Shown piece by piece: positions 47,274 to 59,149 of a DNA stretch of 64,000 nt. The notes under the pieces are model-generated. The model made no database searches. It was not told where the DNA came from and worked only from the letters and a program-made list of their open reading frames with translations. The stretch covers positions 2,728,001 through 2,792,000 of the forward strand of contig OX638372.1 in the NCBI GenBank assembly GCA_951812925.1, read 5' to 3'. Position numbers and translations under genes: made by a program. Source of the stretch: Calliopum simillimum. Its lineage: Eukaryota > Arthropoda > Insecta > Diptera > Lauxaniidae. The first letter of the stretch is position 1. Each line of letters opens with the position of its first letter.

Positions 47274-49040
47274 ATTTATTTAATTTTGGCTAGTTAGCTA
47301 TTTCTATTTGATGTAAATAAATAAATAAAAATAAGAAAAGAAGAGTACAAGAAAATTAAAAAATTTTTTGTGGAGTAAAAAGTATCAAATAACTTTCATA
47401 GCATTTGGGTGCTACCTTCACAATAAACACTGTTGCATCACACAGAAAAACAATAGCTATAAGTACTTATGCCAATATCAACACCACCTACATCCACTCC
47501 CATAACAATTGCCAACACTCACACTAACAACATCCCACAAAGGGCAAAACATTTTCAATCCGTATTTTTCTGACAGTTTGTCCAACTGTTACGAGTAACT
47601 ACCATGTGACACCAAATGTTTACTTTGTAATGTCCAACCTCCACACAGTTCGACTGCTTCTTCCATATGCTACAATGAACATAAGCCCCACTACCAATGT
47701 GTGTGGATTCCATTATAATTAGTTTTAATCGGATTTTGGTTCCATCATACCTTTGAATACTCTATTTTTCAGAGTGCACTTTTCATACGTTGGTTGGTTT
47801 TTAAGTTTCTAGTGCTTAGGCAGCGCGGAGCGTCACAACAAAATTGAAATGACGTTTGTCAGGTTCATTTTGAGAACACCATACTGTCCTTCGTATACAT
47901 CCCTTTAGCTGTCAATGTTTATGTTGACAGCGATAGAAAGTTTTTGGTGTTCGAAGTGTATGTGCGTTCAAAATACTTAGTTGGTAATCGGGTATAAATC
48001 ATGGAATATGCATTAATTTAATATTGTAGAAAGGAGTTTTAATCAATATACCAAATGCCTATCCAATAATTAAAAAGCAGTTATTTAAAAACAAAATTTC
48101 TAAACTTGTCTCGTGAAACAAAAAGCAATTATCAAGGAGCTCTGAGATCTGAAGTAATGTTAGTGGTTATGGTATCTATATTAATATTTATTTCAAAGGT
48201 CAGAATTACCTTCCGTTCCTTTCAAACTGCACAAATATCTGCAAAACAAAAGAAAGCAAAAATGAGCTGTATTCATTATTCGCAAAGCTAAATAAAGAAA
48301 AAGAAAGAAGGCAAGAGACTACAAACTGCACATAACCTTAATTCTAAAGGCAAACAAACCCATTACCGGAATGATGCCATCATAAATCGATGATAGAAAT
48401 TGATTTGCATAACCAGCACAAAGTAACAAAAAGATAAAAAATTTAAAGATCTGGTAGCACAAAAGCAGGTAATAATTAAGATAAAAAAGGGACAGAAATG
48501 AATAATCAAATGCCAAATTATAAAAAGAAAAAAAAAAAAAAATATTTTAAATTTTGTCCTATAACCGAAAGCAACGAAACAACTTTCATGTTTAAAGCAA
48601 ATATCTTAAGCAAATTAAAGAAAACGTAGAATGGCAATGATCACAAGAATATCAAACAATAAACCAAAATATAAAAGATTACAGTTGAGAAAGTATTGGA
48701 ATAAAATTACTCGTATTATAACACAGGCCAATAAATAATGGGTTTGTGATTGTTGCACAATTGTTGTCTGCCAAATCCGAAGGCCAGAGTTGGCCCATCA
48801 GTGCTAGATTTTGAGATATTTGAGGTTAAAAACGGCTATTTTTGAGGTTAAATATAGACAGAACAAATTTTTTTTACATAAATCATTATGTAGTGCTACT
48901 TTTTTTCCTAAAAATTAGTTTTTTAAAGGTGCTGTACGATGCCTCTTTCAAAAGTTATGCTCGATATAAGACGATTTAACGAAATCTTATGTAACGAAAA
49001 AAAACGACACAGACTATGGATATCGTGATGTTATCTTCAA
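47274..49040. other. Presumed rst intron, no gene recognised
   Basis: AT-rich with scattered homopolymers. No coding exon or repeat pair found, apart from the MITE that follows. Confidence 0.3.
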
Positions 49041-49048
49041 TCGGCCAT

Positions 49049-49207
49049 CAGGCCCATGCACACGGGGGGTGTTTTGGGGGTTCAACCCCCTCCCAGGAAG
49101 GTCTTTTACCCATATATAATGGTACAAATCTAGTATTTCGTATAGTGTTCCCTCGTTTTTATATATGAAAACCTCCCCACCAAGAGCAAATCCTGCGCAC
49201 GGTACTG
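49049..49207 (-). mobile_element. hAT MITE copy 2, 159 bp
   Basis: Inverted relative to 17537-17697. Ends are CAGGCCCATGCACACGGGG and GCGCACGGTACTG. TCGGCCAT flanks both sides (49041-49048, 49208-49215), an exact 8-bp duplication. Confidence 0.85.
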
Positions 49208-49215
49208 TCGGCCAT

Positions 49216-51190
49216 AACTTCTGAAGGAAGCATCACACAGCACTTTTCAGTGCCAGTGGGCAAAGATACTTAAGTCTTGGAAACTGACAAATTCAGGACT
49301 TTTTGTTCAAAGTATGTATATTCAATTAGAAATACACTACAATAATCTTAACAGATAAAAATGTTAACCAAATTTAGCCTCTGGTGGATAAAATGCAGAC
49401 ATTTTCAGGTGTTAGCCTCTTAGACTCCAACTATGTTTATTAAAAAAAAGCAAAGGAACGGCTCAATAACTGGGTGCCATATGGCTCCGCTGGGCATTCA
49501 TTTATACATTTTTTATTTGATGGAGAAAATTTATTAAACAATTTAATTAAATTTCAGTAAAGAATAAGTACTAAAACTTGTCATAAACGAAAAAAAAAAA
49601 TGGTTTTAAATTTTTGGAAAAATATTCAATTTCAAATTTATTTAGTTTTCAGAGTCATACCTATCTTGTTTTGAATATGTTTAAATTATTTTTAAAGTAA
49701 AGTTAGTTTTGGGTGCCGTATTGCACTACTGAGCAATAATGGGCTTATGTGAAATATTTAAGATTCTTACAGCGTTCCTGAACGATTTATTAAGCTGTTA
49801 CTTTCACCACTCCTAACAGAAAAATGAAATCATTGAATAACTACAGAAAACTTTTTATTATATGATCTTTATTCGGACTTTTTTTTCGAAAAAAATATGT
49901 ATTTTTTATGAATTTCGTATGGTGTTCTATTTGTTATGGTAAGTGAATTGGATGAGTAAGGGTGGTTGGAAACTATCGCCACCCCATTCAAATATACAAC
50001 AATGTTACAAATACACAGAAACTCTTTAGCATGACTCATTGTTGTTTACCACTGCATATCCTTAGGGATACACAAAACACACTGAAAAGACAAAACGTGG
50101 CATGTGGAGTGTGGGATACATGCGACCAACCGACCGACGAACCGTGGGCTAGACAATCTGATGAAAAAAAAAAAAAAAAAAAGAGTTGCCACAGCTGTGC
50201 GTAATTTAAAGAATTAAACTTTTTTAATTTACCTTTGACAAGTATTTTCAATAATGCCAAGTAATGGCGGTGTGATCGAAAAATAGGGTGGTTTTCTACT
50301 CAATAACTAAATGGTTTAGCAGTTTTTCCATCACTCTTTTGCTCATTAACTTTGACATGTCAGTGGCATGTAAACCAATGTATTTCGACCTTTTTTGGTC
50401 ACCACACCATAATTGATGTCTGACAGTTTGTTATCGTTGCCAAAAAAAAAAAAAACCAACTGTGTGAACCATCTACAACAAAACTGAATAACCGAGTTAC
50501 TAAACAACAAAACATCAAATCAAGTCTCCACACAACACAGAAAACAAGGCAACACTTGCTTACTCAAATGTTCGACAATGTCCTTTTTATGTTATTAGTT
50601 ACGTAGTGGAGTAGATGGGAAACACACGAGAGCACAAAAGTTTCCATGTCGCCAAGTTTGTCAGTGTCTGATGTGCGATGTCGCGTCATGTTGTCGTCGT
50701 CGTCTTCGTTGGCTTTTTGCGGAAGTTTAAGTGCTTGCGTTTCAGAGTTTGGCCCACTTACAGGCACTACATATTCTGTGTCCCCCAGCCATTCGTAAAC
50801 GAATTTCATCCACTCAAATATGGAAATATTTCGATACATTTCGCGCGGAAATAGCAAAACATCAAACTATAAAAATATGATCCTAAAATTATGTAAAGAC
50901 GGAAAGACAATTTGGGTGGCGTTTGCTGGGGAATGTCTGGATAGAGGAGATGGAAGATGTCAGGGAGTGTTGCATAAAAGATACACATCTCGATAGCTAA
51001 ACTTATAAAATTATTATGAAGTGTTTTTCGATATTTTTGTTAAGGATGTTGTTGGAATAAAATGGAAATATATTTGTGTGTGCATAAATTGATTGTATAT
51101 ATATGTAGTAAAGTAGCAAGTTATTCATGTGCGTATGCACTGAAAAAAAAAAAAAAAAATACAATTTTTTTTTATTTCGCAATCATTAGT
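49216..51190. other. Presumed rst intron, no gene recognised
   Basis: A slightly GC-richer patch at 50560-50860 gives a 97-codon - strand frame with a DDDD run, but it has no recognisable domain or splice context. Poly-A runs near 50164, 50440 and 51144. Confidence 0.3.
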
Positions 51191-51677
51191 GGTATTCACG
51201 AAGTAGGGCAGCTGGCAGGGTAGATTAGCTAAAAAGCACAGTGTGAGCTAAGTTAGCGAACGGCTTTGTAGCATCATTGCTAAAGAGCTACGAAATCAGC
51301 TGGAATTTGTTTACTTTTAAAAATAAAATAAATTTAGTGTCAAAATTAATAAATCAAAACTTATGAAAATACCTACCACGGAAGAATGAAAAAAATCCAA
51401 GTGTTTTAAGTGTCTTTTCTGCTTTATGCTTTTCCTTTTGCAGGTTCATTTTATTATAATTTGCAAAAAAAAAAATTTTATTTTATTTAAAAACAAATGT
51501 CAACATAATTTTGACACATTTTGCTGTAGTAGAAAAGCTATTCAAATTTACTCAAGGGATTTGTGTAGCAAAAGAGCTAACTTGTAGCTAAATTTCTTTA
51601 ATGTATTTTGTTGTTGTTTAGAGCAGATTTGCTCTTCTACCATTTTGCCACACTGGATGCCTTACTTCGTGAATACC
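51191..51677. mobile_element. 487-bp TIR repeat
   Basis: GGTATTCACGAAGTAGGGCA at the left end is inverted at the right end as TGCC.TACTTCGTGAATACC (one mismatch). Interior AGAGCTA/TAGCTAAA words recur on both sides. No TSD could be defined, so superfamily is open. Confidence 0.65.
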
Positions 51678-52617
51678 GTTATTATTTCCACCAACAGAAA
51701 TACAGACGGTACCTATGACTGAAATGCTTAGGTATGATTAGGAGGTGGCGGTAATCAGTTCGCCTTTTATCCGTTACATATAAAAACTGCGTATAACGGG
51801 TATATCTATAGATCGTATTAATATTAAAAAAAAACTTAAATGTTCACAAACGAAAGTTTACCATGTACTAACATATAAACAAATGAAATTCAATATTAAC
51901 GCCATGATATGTAGTAAAGATTAGACTATGAAATGAAAAATTTATAAATTTCAATTTTCCATGGGTAAAGAAATGGGTGCCTTCATAAACTTTTTTATTT
52001 TTACATTTTTGTGTTGGAAAAAGCCCATCTAAACGTCTTCATTAGGTTTATAAATTCAAATTGTATTGACAATTTAGATAGAAATCTGTAAAATGTTCAC
52101 TAAACTAAGCCGTACACTCCCACAGTGATACACAATTGACTGAATGTTCCAATTTCATGGCGATTTATTCGCATGTGACCAATGATTAAGTGCCAGAAAA
52201 AAAAAAAAAAAAATGTCTAATGATACAATTTCATTTTTATTGTAAAATTTTTTCATATTTTTTCAACCATCATCAATATAATCGTATTTCCATTGTGTTT
52301 TACAGAAATGAGTGAGCAGTTTGATTAAAAAAAAAGGAAATCGTAAAAATGGCGTCACTAAAAAATCTATATGATGTAGGGCTTTCAGAGTAAAATCCAC
52401 ATTTGAAAAAAAGGACAATGATTTTTTGGAAGCCATAAAACATAAACTTTAACAATCATCATTTGCTAAGGCATTTTGAATGTCAAACCGAAAAAGCGAC
52501 AGTGGAGTATTTCAATATGTTAAAACCACAAAGATCACTAGATAACACTAGTTTACAAATGATTAAAAATTTTTTTCCCATTGAATGCCATTATTCATTT
52601 TATATTTAAAATGGGCT
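51678..52617. other. Presumed rst intron, possible hAT BED-finger trace
   Basis: A weak frame near 52349-52565 starts MASLKNLYDVGL and contains LLRHFECQTEKATVEYF, reminiscent of a decayed BED zinc finger with a hAT-like spacing. It has stops. No other coding seen. Confidence 0.25.
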
Positions 52618-54046
52618 GTTGATTCCGAAAATCACATTGCTTTTTTTTTCTTTCGTGTCGTTTTCGAGACATCGGTCATTTTCGGTTTTTGGACCAAAAA
52701 AAAAAAAGATAGTTCCACTTAAATACAAATATCTCAAGAACCAATATTTGAGTTTAAACGTACTCTATGTCATATTAAAGGTAATTAAATTACCTACAAA
52801 TGATATTTGAATAACTTTTTTGCTGGTTTGTTAGTTTCGGAGGAATAAATTGAAAAAATGAAAAAAAGTCAAAATCAACTGCAGATTAATACAAGAAAAA
52901 AAAATTTAAAAAATCATGTTGTTTTTTTATATCATAGTCTATATATTTTTAAAGCAAATAAGATACTATTCAAGAAAATCAATGGAAAAATGTAAGAGTT
53001 GTATACAATTCATTGATAAATTACTAAAATGCGTTTTTGCCAATTTTTTTCGTTTTTTTGTAATAAGCTGTTAGACAATTTAAAACTTTTTGTAAAACAC
53101 ATGAGAAAATCCAAAAAATTCTTAAAGTTGGCGATGAAAAAAAAAATACCCGTGTCTCGTCGTTTTTCCCCAGCACGTCAGATTTTTTTTTGATCGATTT
53201 TTGAAGTTTTTTAATCCACTGTACATGAAAAAAAAAAAAAAAAAACGTATTCTTGTGCTAAATCGATAAATTTAACTATATGATCCTTACATTTAAGGTG
53301 TATAATGTGTACCGAAAACTGATGCAGGATATTACGAGGAATATTTTTGTAGACGATTTTAACCCTCTAAACCCTCAAAATTACCTACATGTGGGGGTCA
53401 AAATGACCCACATGTGAGGGTTTTAGAGTGTTAAAATTTGCTTCCAAAATATTCCTCGCAATATCCTGAGACGGGACACGGATTTTTTTTAACGCCTACT
53501 TTAAGAATTTTTTGGATTTTCTCATGTGTTTTACATAAAGTTTCAAATTGTCGAACAGTTTATTAAAAAAAAAAAAAAACGGAAAATAGGGAAAAACGCA
53601 TTTTGGTCACTTATCAATGAATTGTATACAACTTTTGCGTTTTTCTATGGATTTTCTTAAGTGGTATCTTATTTTCTTCATAAATATATAGTCTATGATA
53701 CAAAAACACAAAATATTATAATAAAGATATTACTTCTTGTATTAATTTGAAGTTGATTTTGACTTTTTCTTAATTTTTTTTGAAAAAAAAAATATTTTTT
53801 ATAGAAATCAATGTATTTCGCCGAAACTAACAAACCAACTAAACCAAAAAGTGATGTGAACATTATTTATTGGTAATTTAATGACCTTTAATATGACATA
53901 TAAAACGTTTCAACACAAACATTGGTTCTTGAGATATTTGTATTTAAGTGGAAATATAATTTTTTTTTGGTCCAAAAACCGAAAATGACCGATATATCGA
54001 AAACGACACGAAAGAAAAAAAAAAGTAATGCAGTTTTCGGAATCAG
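52618..54046. repeat. 1.4-kb long palindrome (foldback)
   Basis: TGATTCCGAAAA..TCTTTCGTGTCGTTTTCGA at the left mirrors TCGAAAACGACACGAAAGA..TTTTCGGAATCA at the right. Further pairs include TTTTCGGTTTTTGGACCAAA, CTTAAATACAAATATCTCAAG and CTCATGTGTTTTACAT. The centre at about 53402 is a perfect hairpin, ACATGTGGGGGTCAAAATGACC with its complement. Termini and TSD were not resolved, though the length and symmetry imply a foldback transposon. Confidence 0.75.
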
Positions 54047-54415
54047 CACGGGCCGTGTTTTTTTTTCGTGGTCCTCGGGCCTTTAGTCTTCGACGACGGG
54101 CTCGGGCCTTTAAATTGAGTTCGGCCCTAACAAACAAGAGCCCGTAAATCACTGTAAGTTTGGAAGCTCAAACTTGGAAAAAATTCTTTTCTTATATAAA
54201 AATATGTAAAATAATGTATAAATGTGGGGCTAAGAATGGCAATGAAGCAAGTCTAGTCAACCAAATCGTCTTATTAGATATTAGTAGTATCGCGCCGGGC
54301 TCGGGCCTCGAAAAAAAAAATATTCGTGCGGGCCCGGGCTTTCTTTCAAGTGCTTGTTTCGTATTTGTGCCGGACCGAGCCTCAAAAATAAGGCCCGTGC
54401 CTAGCTCTAGCTCAA
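54047..54415. repeat. GC-rich island of GGGCTCGGGCC-type words
   Basis: In otherwise AT-rich DNA this stretch repeats GGGCTCGGGCCT (about 54106 and 54297), CGGGCCCGGGCT and GAGCCCG, with CACGGGCC at the left end and AAGGCCCGTG near 54391 in inverted order. It abuts the right end of the long palindrome and may be a separate short transposon. No coding. Confidence 0.5.
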
Positions 54416-54871
54416 TAATCTGTAATCTACTTTATCATTTTGAAAATCAAACAAGTGACTCGAATAAAAGATTTTTAAAAAAGTTGAAATTTCTGTTTAT
54501 GCATTCGAAATTGACTATAAATTTTCTGAAATAAATTTTAATATTCGTTCTTCAATAAAACTTTATTTAAGGTCGTTGGAAAAGGTATGCTTGTTCTATG
54601 GACTAAATAAGATACACTCTATTCTTGAAAGCTGATATTCTTTATACAAAATATCTTGGAGGAAAACGAGTTTCGAAACCAAAAATAAAATAAAAGTGTT
54701 TGGTTTTGATGATTGGATGATCTTAGAGCATACATTTATCGAGTAAATGATACTGTGCGGAACCAAAAATAAAACCGCACAGCCCTTAATTTTTTTCTGA
54801 CCTATCAGACAGCAAAAGCCTCATCGGGTTTGTAGAAGTTTGCTCGAATAGTTATGGCCATCGGTGATTTT

Positions 54872-55075
54872 CTGCACGGAGAAAAAAAGTACGTACTAAT
54901 AAATTTTACCAGAATTTCAAGTGCCAACTCCCTACTGAAGTAAATTTTACTTGCTGTTTAAGCCAATTTATAATTTTCGAATGACCTCACAGTTTAGTAG
55001 TTTTTTCAAAAAAATTTAAGTGATATTTACCTTACTGCAAAGTTCAAACAACAAAAAAATAAAAGTTAACCATAC
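54872..55075 (+). repeat. Short TIR repeat, copy 3
   Basis: It begins CACGGAGAAAAAAAGTAC, then ACTAATAAATTTTACCAGAA. It continues collinear with 33285-33400 and inverted to 19967-20134 through ATTTTCGAATGACCTCA and GTGATATTTACCTTACTG. It is immediately followed by a tRNA-like segment. Confidence 0.5.
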
Positions 55076-55084
55076 AAGAACTGT

Positions 55085-55160
55085 ATCGGAATAGGATTCG
55101 AACCGTAGTCCGTCCGTATGATATGTAAATAGGGTCATATCCTCTGAGCTATTGGTCCAT
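55085..55160 (-). other. tRNA-like segment (A and B box), probable tRNA-derived repeat
   Basis: On the - strand there is TAGCTCAGAGGATATG, an A-box-like D arm, and 40-odd bases later CGGTTCGAATCC, a near-consensus B box/T loop. The acceptor and T stems do not pair, so this is not a functional tRNA. A tRNA pseudogene or the head of a SINE is more likely. Confidence 0.5.
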
Positions 55161-56395
55161 ATGATGAATGGGTATAAAATTTATTTGTCAAGCAAATGTC
55201 ATGAACATAAAAATTTTAACAAGAATTTTCAAGTCGAAATGGTTATATACTTTTATGATATTAAGCTTTCTGTAAGGTTCAAACACAAAAAATTATGAAG
55301 TTATAATGGTTATATAACGTAAGGTAATTTGTGTTTGAAATTTTGTGTTAATTACTTTAATTTTCGATTTTGTGAAAATAAGTTGTGATAACAAAGTATA
55401 CTTTTTTCATAGCTGTTTAAAATATTATGATAAATCGAGCACTTTTCCTGGAAAAAATAATCCATTGCGGTTTGATTTCTACATCAAAAAAAATTTCGCA
55501 AAATGTTTTAAAGGTACATATATGTATACTTAAAAGCTTTTTACCTTTTTCATAAAGGATCTCATATTTCAAAGATTGGTCTTGCTTGTTGTTGCCTTAC
55601 GAGTGCATCCTAAATATCAACGACAAAAAGAAAAAATTTACTAAAATTTAAGAGCAGCAACAGCACAACATTTCTGACCATCTATAAAAGTGTTGCATGT
55701 CATCCTGCTAGACATCAAACTGTGGAGTAGCACACAACAAACCTCCCAAATGATTAGAACTTAGGAAGAATACAAAAAAAAGAAACATTTTACAAGGAAC
55801 AACTGGCAGGCAGCATCATTGTAACACAGCTGTTACCAAAAAACAAAAGATTCTTCCTTATAAACACAATCGGTTGAAGTGACGATGACACCACGGCACA
55901 TTTTTTACAAACTTAAGCCAAATTGGAAGTTTGGTGTAACCCCTGGCTGGCAATGCAGAATTTGCAGAGTAAATGAATATTTTCAACAGGACTTTAGGTT
56001 AACACTTCAAGACAACACAAATTGGTTGCCCTTAACTAATCTTAAGTGCATTAGTAAGTGCAGCCAGATTTTGGTTAGTGAGTGCAATCAGGTTGCCATG
56101 TAGAGGATGCGAGGGTTTGGTGGCTACGAACTTTCTTTCAAAGTTGCAAAGGTGATTTCAATGGAGTTCATCAATATTTAGCAAAACCATTTATGAATTT
56201 GAAAATATGGGAAGTAAGAGAAGAGTAGGAGACTTAATATAGAAAAAGACATTGAAACAAATTTTTCCATACCACAAATATAGTTTGTCAACATCACATT
56301 GTAAAAGTGTAACATCAGTAAAATTTCTAATTAAAAATATTTTTAGATCATCGGCATAGAGTATATATGCACAATTGGCAAGCAAAGACCTTATA
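55161..56395. other. Presumed rst intron, no gene recognised
   Basis: AT-rich. Diverged echoes of the AAATTTTAACAAGAATTTTCAAGTC motif near 55213 suggest a further partial copy of the short TIR repeat. No coding exon was identified. Confidence 0.3.
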
Positions 56396-56760
56396 CAGGG
56401 TGCTCCATCTTTTATGTCGGTATGTAAACATTGAATAACTTTGAGAAAAAACAACCGATTTCTATAAGTGATGTATTTTTATTCAGTTTGGTTCTTTACA
56501 ATTTTTTTGGACTAGTTTTTGAAAACAATATCAATTAAGTGGCCACCTTTATTACAATTACAAAGTGACTCCTTTTTTCTGCGTTTGCCATTACCTTTCC
56601 GAGCATCTCGGGTGTTATAGCGTCGATTCGGTGTGAAGCGATCCATGGCAAAAATTGTAGTGAATTGACGTTTCCAAAACATATCTGATGCAATCAATCG
56701 GTTGGTAAATGTGAAAGTTATTCAGCGTTTACATACCGACATAAAAGATGCAGCACCCTG
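56396..56760 (-). mobile_element. Mariner-family MITE: fused ends of a transposase
   Basis: CAGGGTGCTCCATCTTTTAT and its inverted partner ATAAAAGATGCAGCACCCTG bound a 365-bp element flanked by TA on both sides. The TIRs stay similar for about 45 bp. On the - strand, 56512-56697 encodes MDRFTPNRR (N-terminus style of an insect mariner family) fused shortly after to CNKGGHLIDIVFKN and a stop (C-terminus style of the same family, RGGHLP.I.FK). The whole catalytic domain is missing, so this is an internal-deletion derivative. Confidence 0.75.
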
Positions 56761-56924
56761 TATTTTTAATAAAAATTTAAAAATTAAAAAATACTGCCTT
56801 GCAAAACGCTAAAAGTTAAAAAAAAGGCAATGACTCAAAATTGTTTAAGGCTACAACACACTGACTATTTAAAGTTTATGTGACCGTCCAGAGGAAAACG
56901 GACCTTAAATTCACAAAATCAAAA

Positions 56925-57125
56925 ACCGGTTTTAATAAATTAACCAAAAAAATTTTATTTTGAATTAAATGACACCTCGATCACCGAAAAACTCCAAAAA
57001 TTGTTAGAGTTATGGCATTTAGAAATCGTAAAATGAAAAACTCAAGTTTGTAGATATCAAAGTTCAAAATTTATGAATTTTTTCTCCAAAGGGGAAGGGG
57101 TGATTTTATAAGACCGCTTCTCTTG
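56925..57125 (+). repeat. Dispersed repeat, copy 2 of 2
   Basis: Collinear with 17750-17930 in the rst intron: AAAATCAAAAACC, GTTAGAGTTATGGCATTTAG, AATCGTAAA, GTTTGTAGATATCAAAGTTC, TTTTTTCTCCAAAGG, AGACCGC. Confidence 0.5.
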
Positions 57126-58980
57126 ATATTTTCTTTAATTTGGTAATCGACTTCAAATCTTGCAATTTGAGTCTTGGGCTTGGTTTTGATATTGAGTTTT
57201 GGTCTTGATCTTGCTCATTAAGTCTAGGTCTCGGTCTTGGTCTTGAAAAAATTATTTAGTATTATTGAGTATTTAAAATCATATTTCCCCAAAGCAGTTG
57301 GGTTTTTAAGATGCCAAAATTCAAATTGAGAGATGATTTTATCTTCAAAGCGGACGTGAAACAACTTTTAACTATAAATTACCAAGACTGAAAAGACCAA
57401 CACCAAGACCATAGCCGTCCAAGACGCCACTTTTACTTAAGGCAGTAAACATATATATTTTTCTCTTAAATATCGAAAATGAGGAATATTTTTCATTGAA
57501 CTTGGCATTGTCAAGGAATGCCAAAGGCCACTTTTTTTGTATTTTTCATTGAACTTGGCATTGTCAAGGAATGTCACTTTTTTCGTATCCTCTAATCAAG
57601 AGAGTTTAAACCAACATTTGACCGACTAAACGGATCTGTCGACCACGGAATCAAGCATTGCATTTTTACCACTCGCAGGTGCAGAATTAGGACCAGAAGA
57701 AGATGCTATTGAAATACACATTAATATTTCTGGAAGTATGGACAATAAAAGTGAGGACATAAGTTTCCGCATCGTCTATCAGAGATTTTAATAATATCAA
57801 ATCTGGAACAGGATAGCAACCCATTCATTAATTCAGTAAGCTCTGTGGTGAGGTACTTGTAGTAGATATCACACGAAAAATTATAGCCATTGTTATCAAA
57901 TGAAATCCGTAATTTTATGAACTCTACAATACAGTACCGTTAAACTTTCCAGCAAATGAAACCAGGAGCTGAGGTGTTTCTAAATATGTTTTTGAATTTA
58001 ATGGCAGTGATAAAAAATAAATATTTTTCGCAATGATTTTTTTTTATTTTGGGCATCCCCAAAATTTAGACCGAAATCACATTTCATTTTGTACACTATC
58101 AATTTTATATGTACATATATGGAACTACCGTTGTAACACACAGTACCCACCTATACCGTAAAATGAAAACTTCCTTCATATTTTCTGCTTTCATTAAAAA
58201 ACATAAGTGTACGTTGGTGCATTTAAGTGCTGCACTTTCATGAGAATGAAAGGTCATCACTATCAGCTAAGCAACTCGTAGGTTGCCTTAATTTCAAGTG
58301 CGCCCACTAACATGCTACAACTGGGGCTAAGTATTTTCCGCAGAGTAGCACGTACCGTATGGGGGCTGACGTCGTCGTATGTAAATTTGGGTTGCCACAC
58401 ATTGTTGATTGACTCTACGTGGATATGGCATGGCAGTGGTGTATGGAATGGGGATAATACTTACGTTTGCTTAGAAAAACACAGAGATGATGTTATCCAA
58501 AAGATGTTTGCATTGTTAAGTTGATTTTCAATGAATATCCAAATAAAAATAAACTTTGTAGGTTTTTATATATTAACTTTTGGGTTTTTTTTAGGGTGCA
58601 ACAAATTTGGCCCTTAATTTTTTATTTTTTTCTTAATTTAAGCCATTTAGGGCATTAAATTTTGTTAGCACAATGGTGAGTTAAGAAATTTTTTAATGGT
58701 TGTGCCGGAAAAAGAGCACTTCACAATAATTAATCGCACACTATTGTGGTTAAGTGTAAAAAAAAATTGTTCTGCTGAAGTACAAAACAAAAAAGAAAAC
58801 ACAAAGTTATCAGCACAAATTTAACTCAATATTGCACGGTATTTCCGGCCATTTACTTTCAGAGATATTTTTGTTATTAGCATGTGCTGTTATTTTTATA
58901 TCCTTTTCAAATTAAGGTATTCACATCTCATAAACTTTTCGAAACTCCATCGTTTGTACATAAATATCGTAACACAATTG
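57126..58980. other. Presumed rst intron with small tandem duplications
   Basis: A GGTCTTG-rich low-complexity patch lies at about 57180-57250. A ~54-bp tandem duplication (TTTTTCATTGAACTTGGCAT..GTCAAGGAATG) lies at 57489-57600. No coding exon was recognised. Confidence 0.4.
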
Positions 58981-59149
58981 ACGAAATTTGATTTTTTTGA
59001 GTTGTCAGCACTTGGTTTGTTTCCATTCAATAAAACGCTTTTTTAATGGATTTCAAGATTTCTTCAAAGAAATCTTACATTTCTTATTTATTTTTTTTTA
59101 TTTCTTATATTTGAAGTACAAAAAAATTTTTTGTTTTTTTTTTCCACCA

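Noticed and set aside
50564..50857. 97-codon - strand frame with an acidic DDDD run
   Set aside because: No signal peptide, domain, promoter or splice sites were recognisable; composition alone is not enough.
52349..52565. BED zinc finger of a hAT transposase
   Set aside because: Only a faint LLRH...-type pattern with in-frame stops; left as a note rather than a feature.
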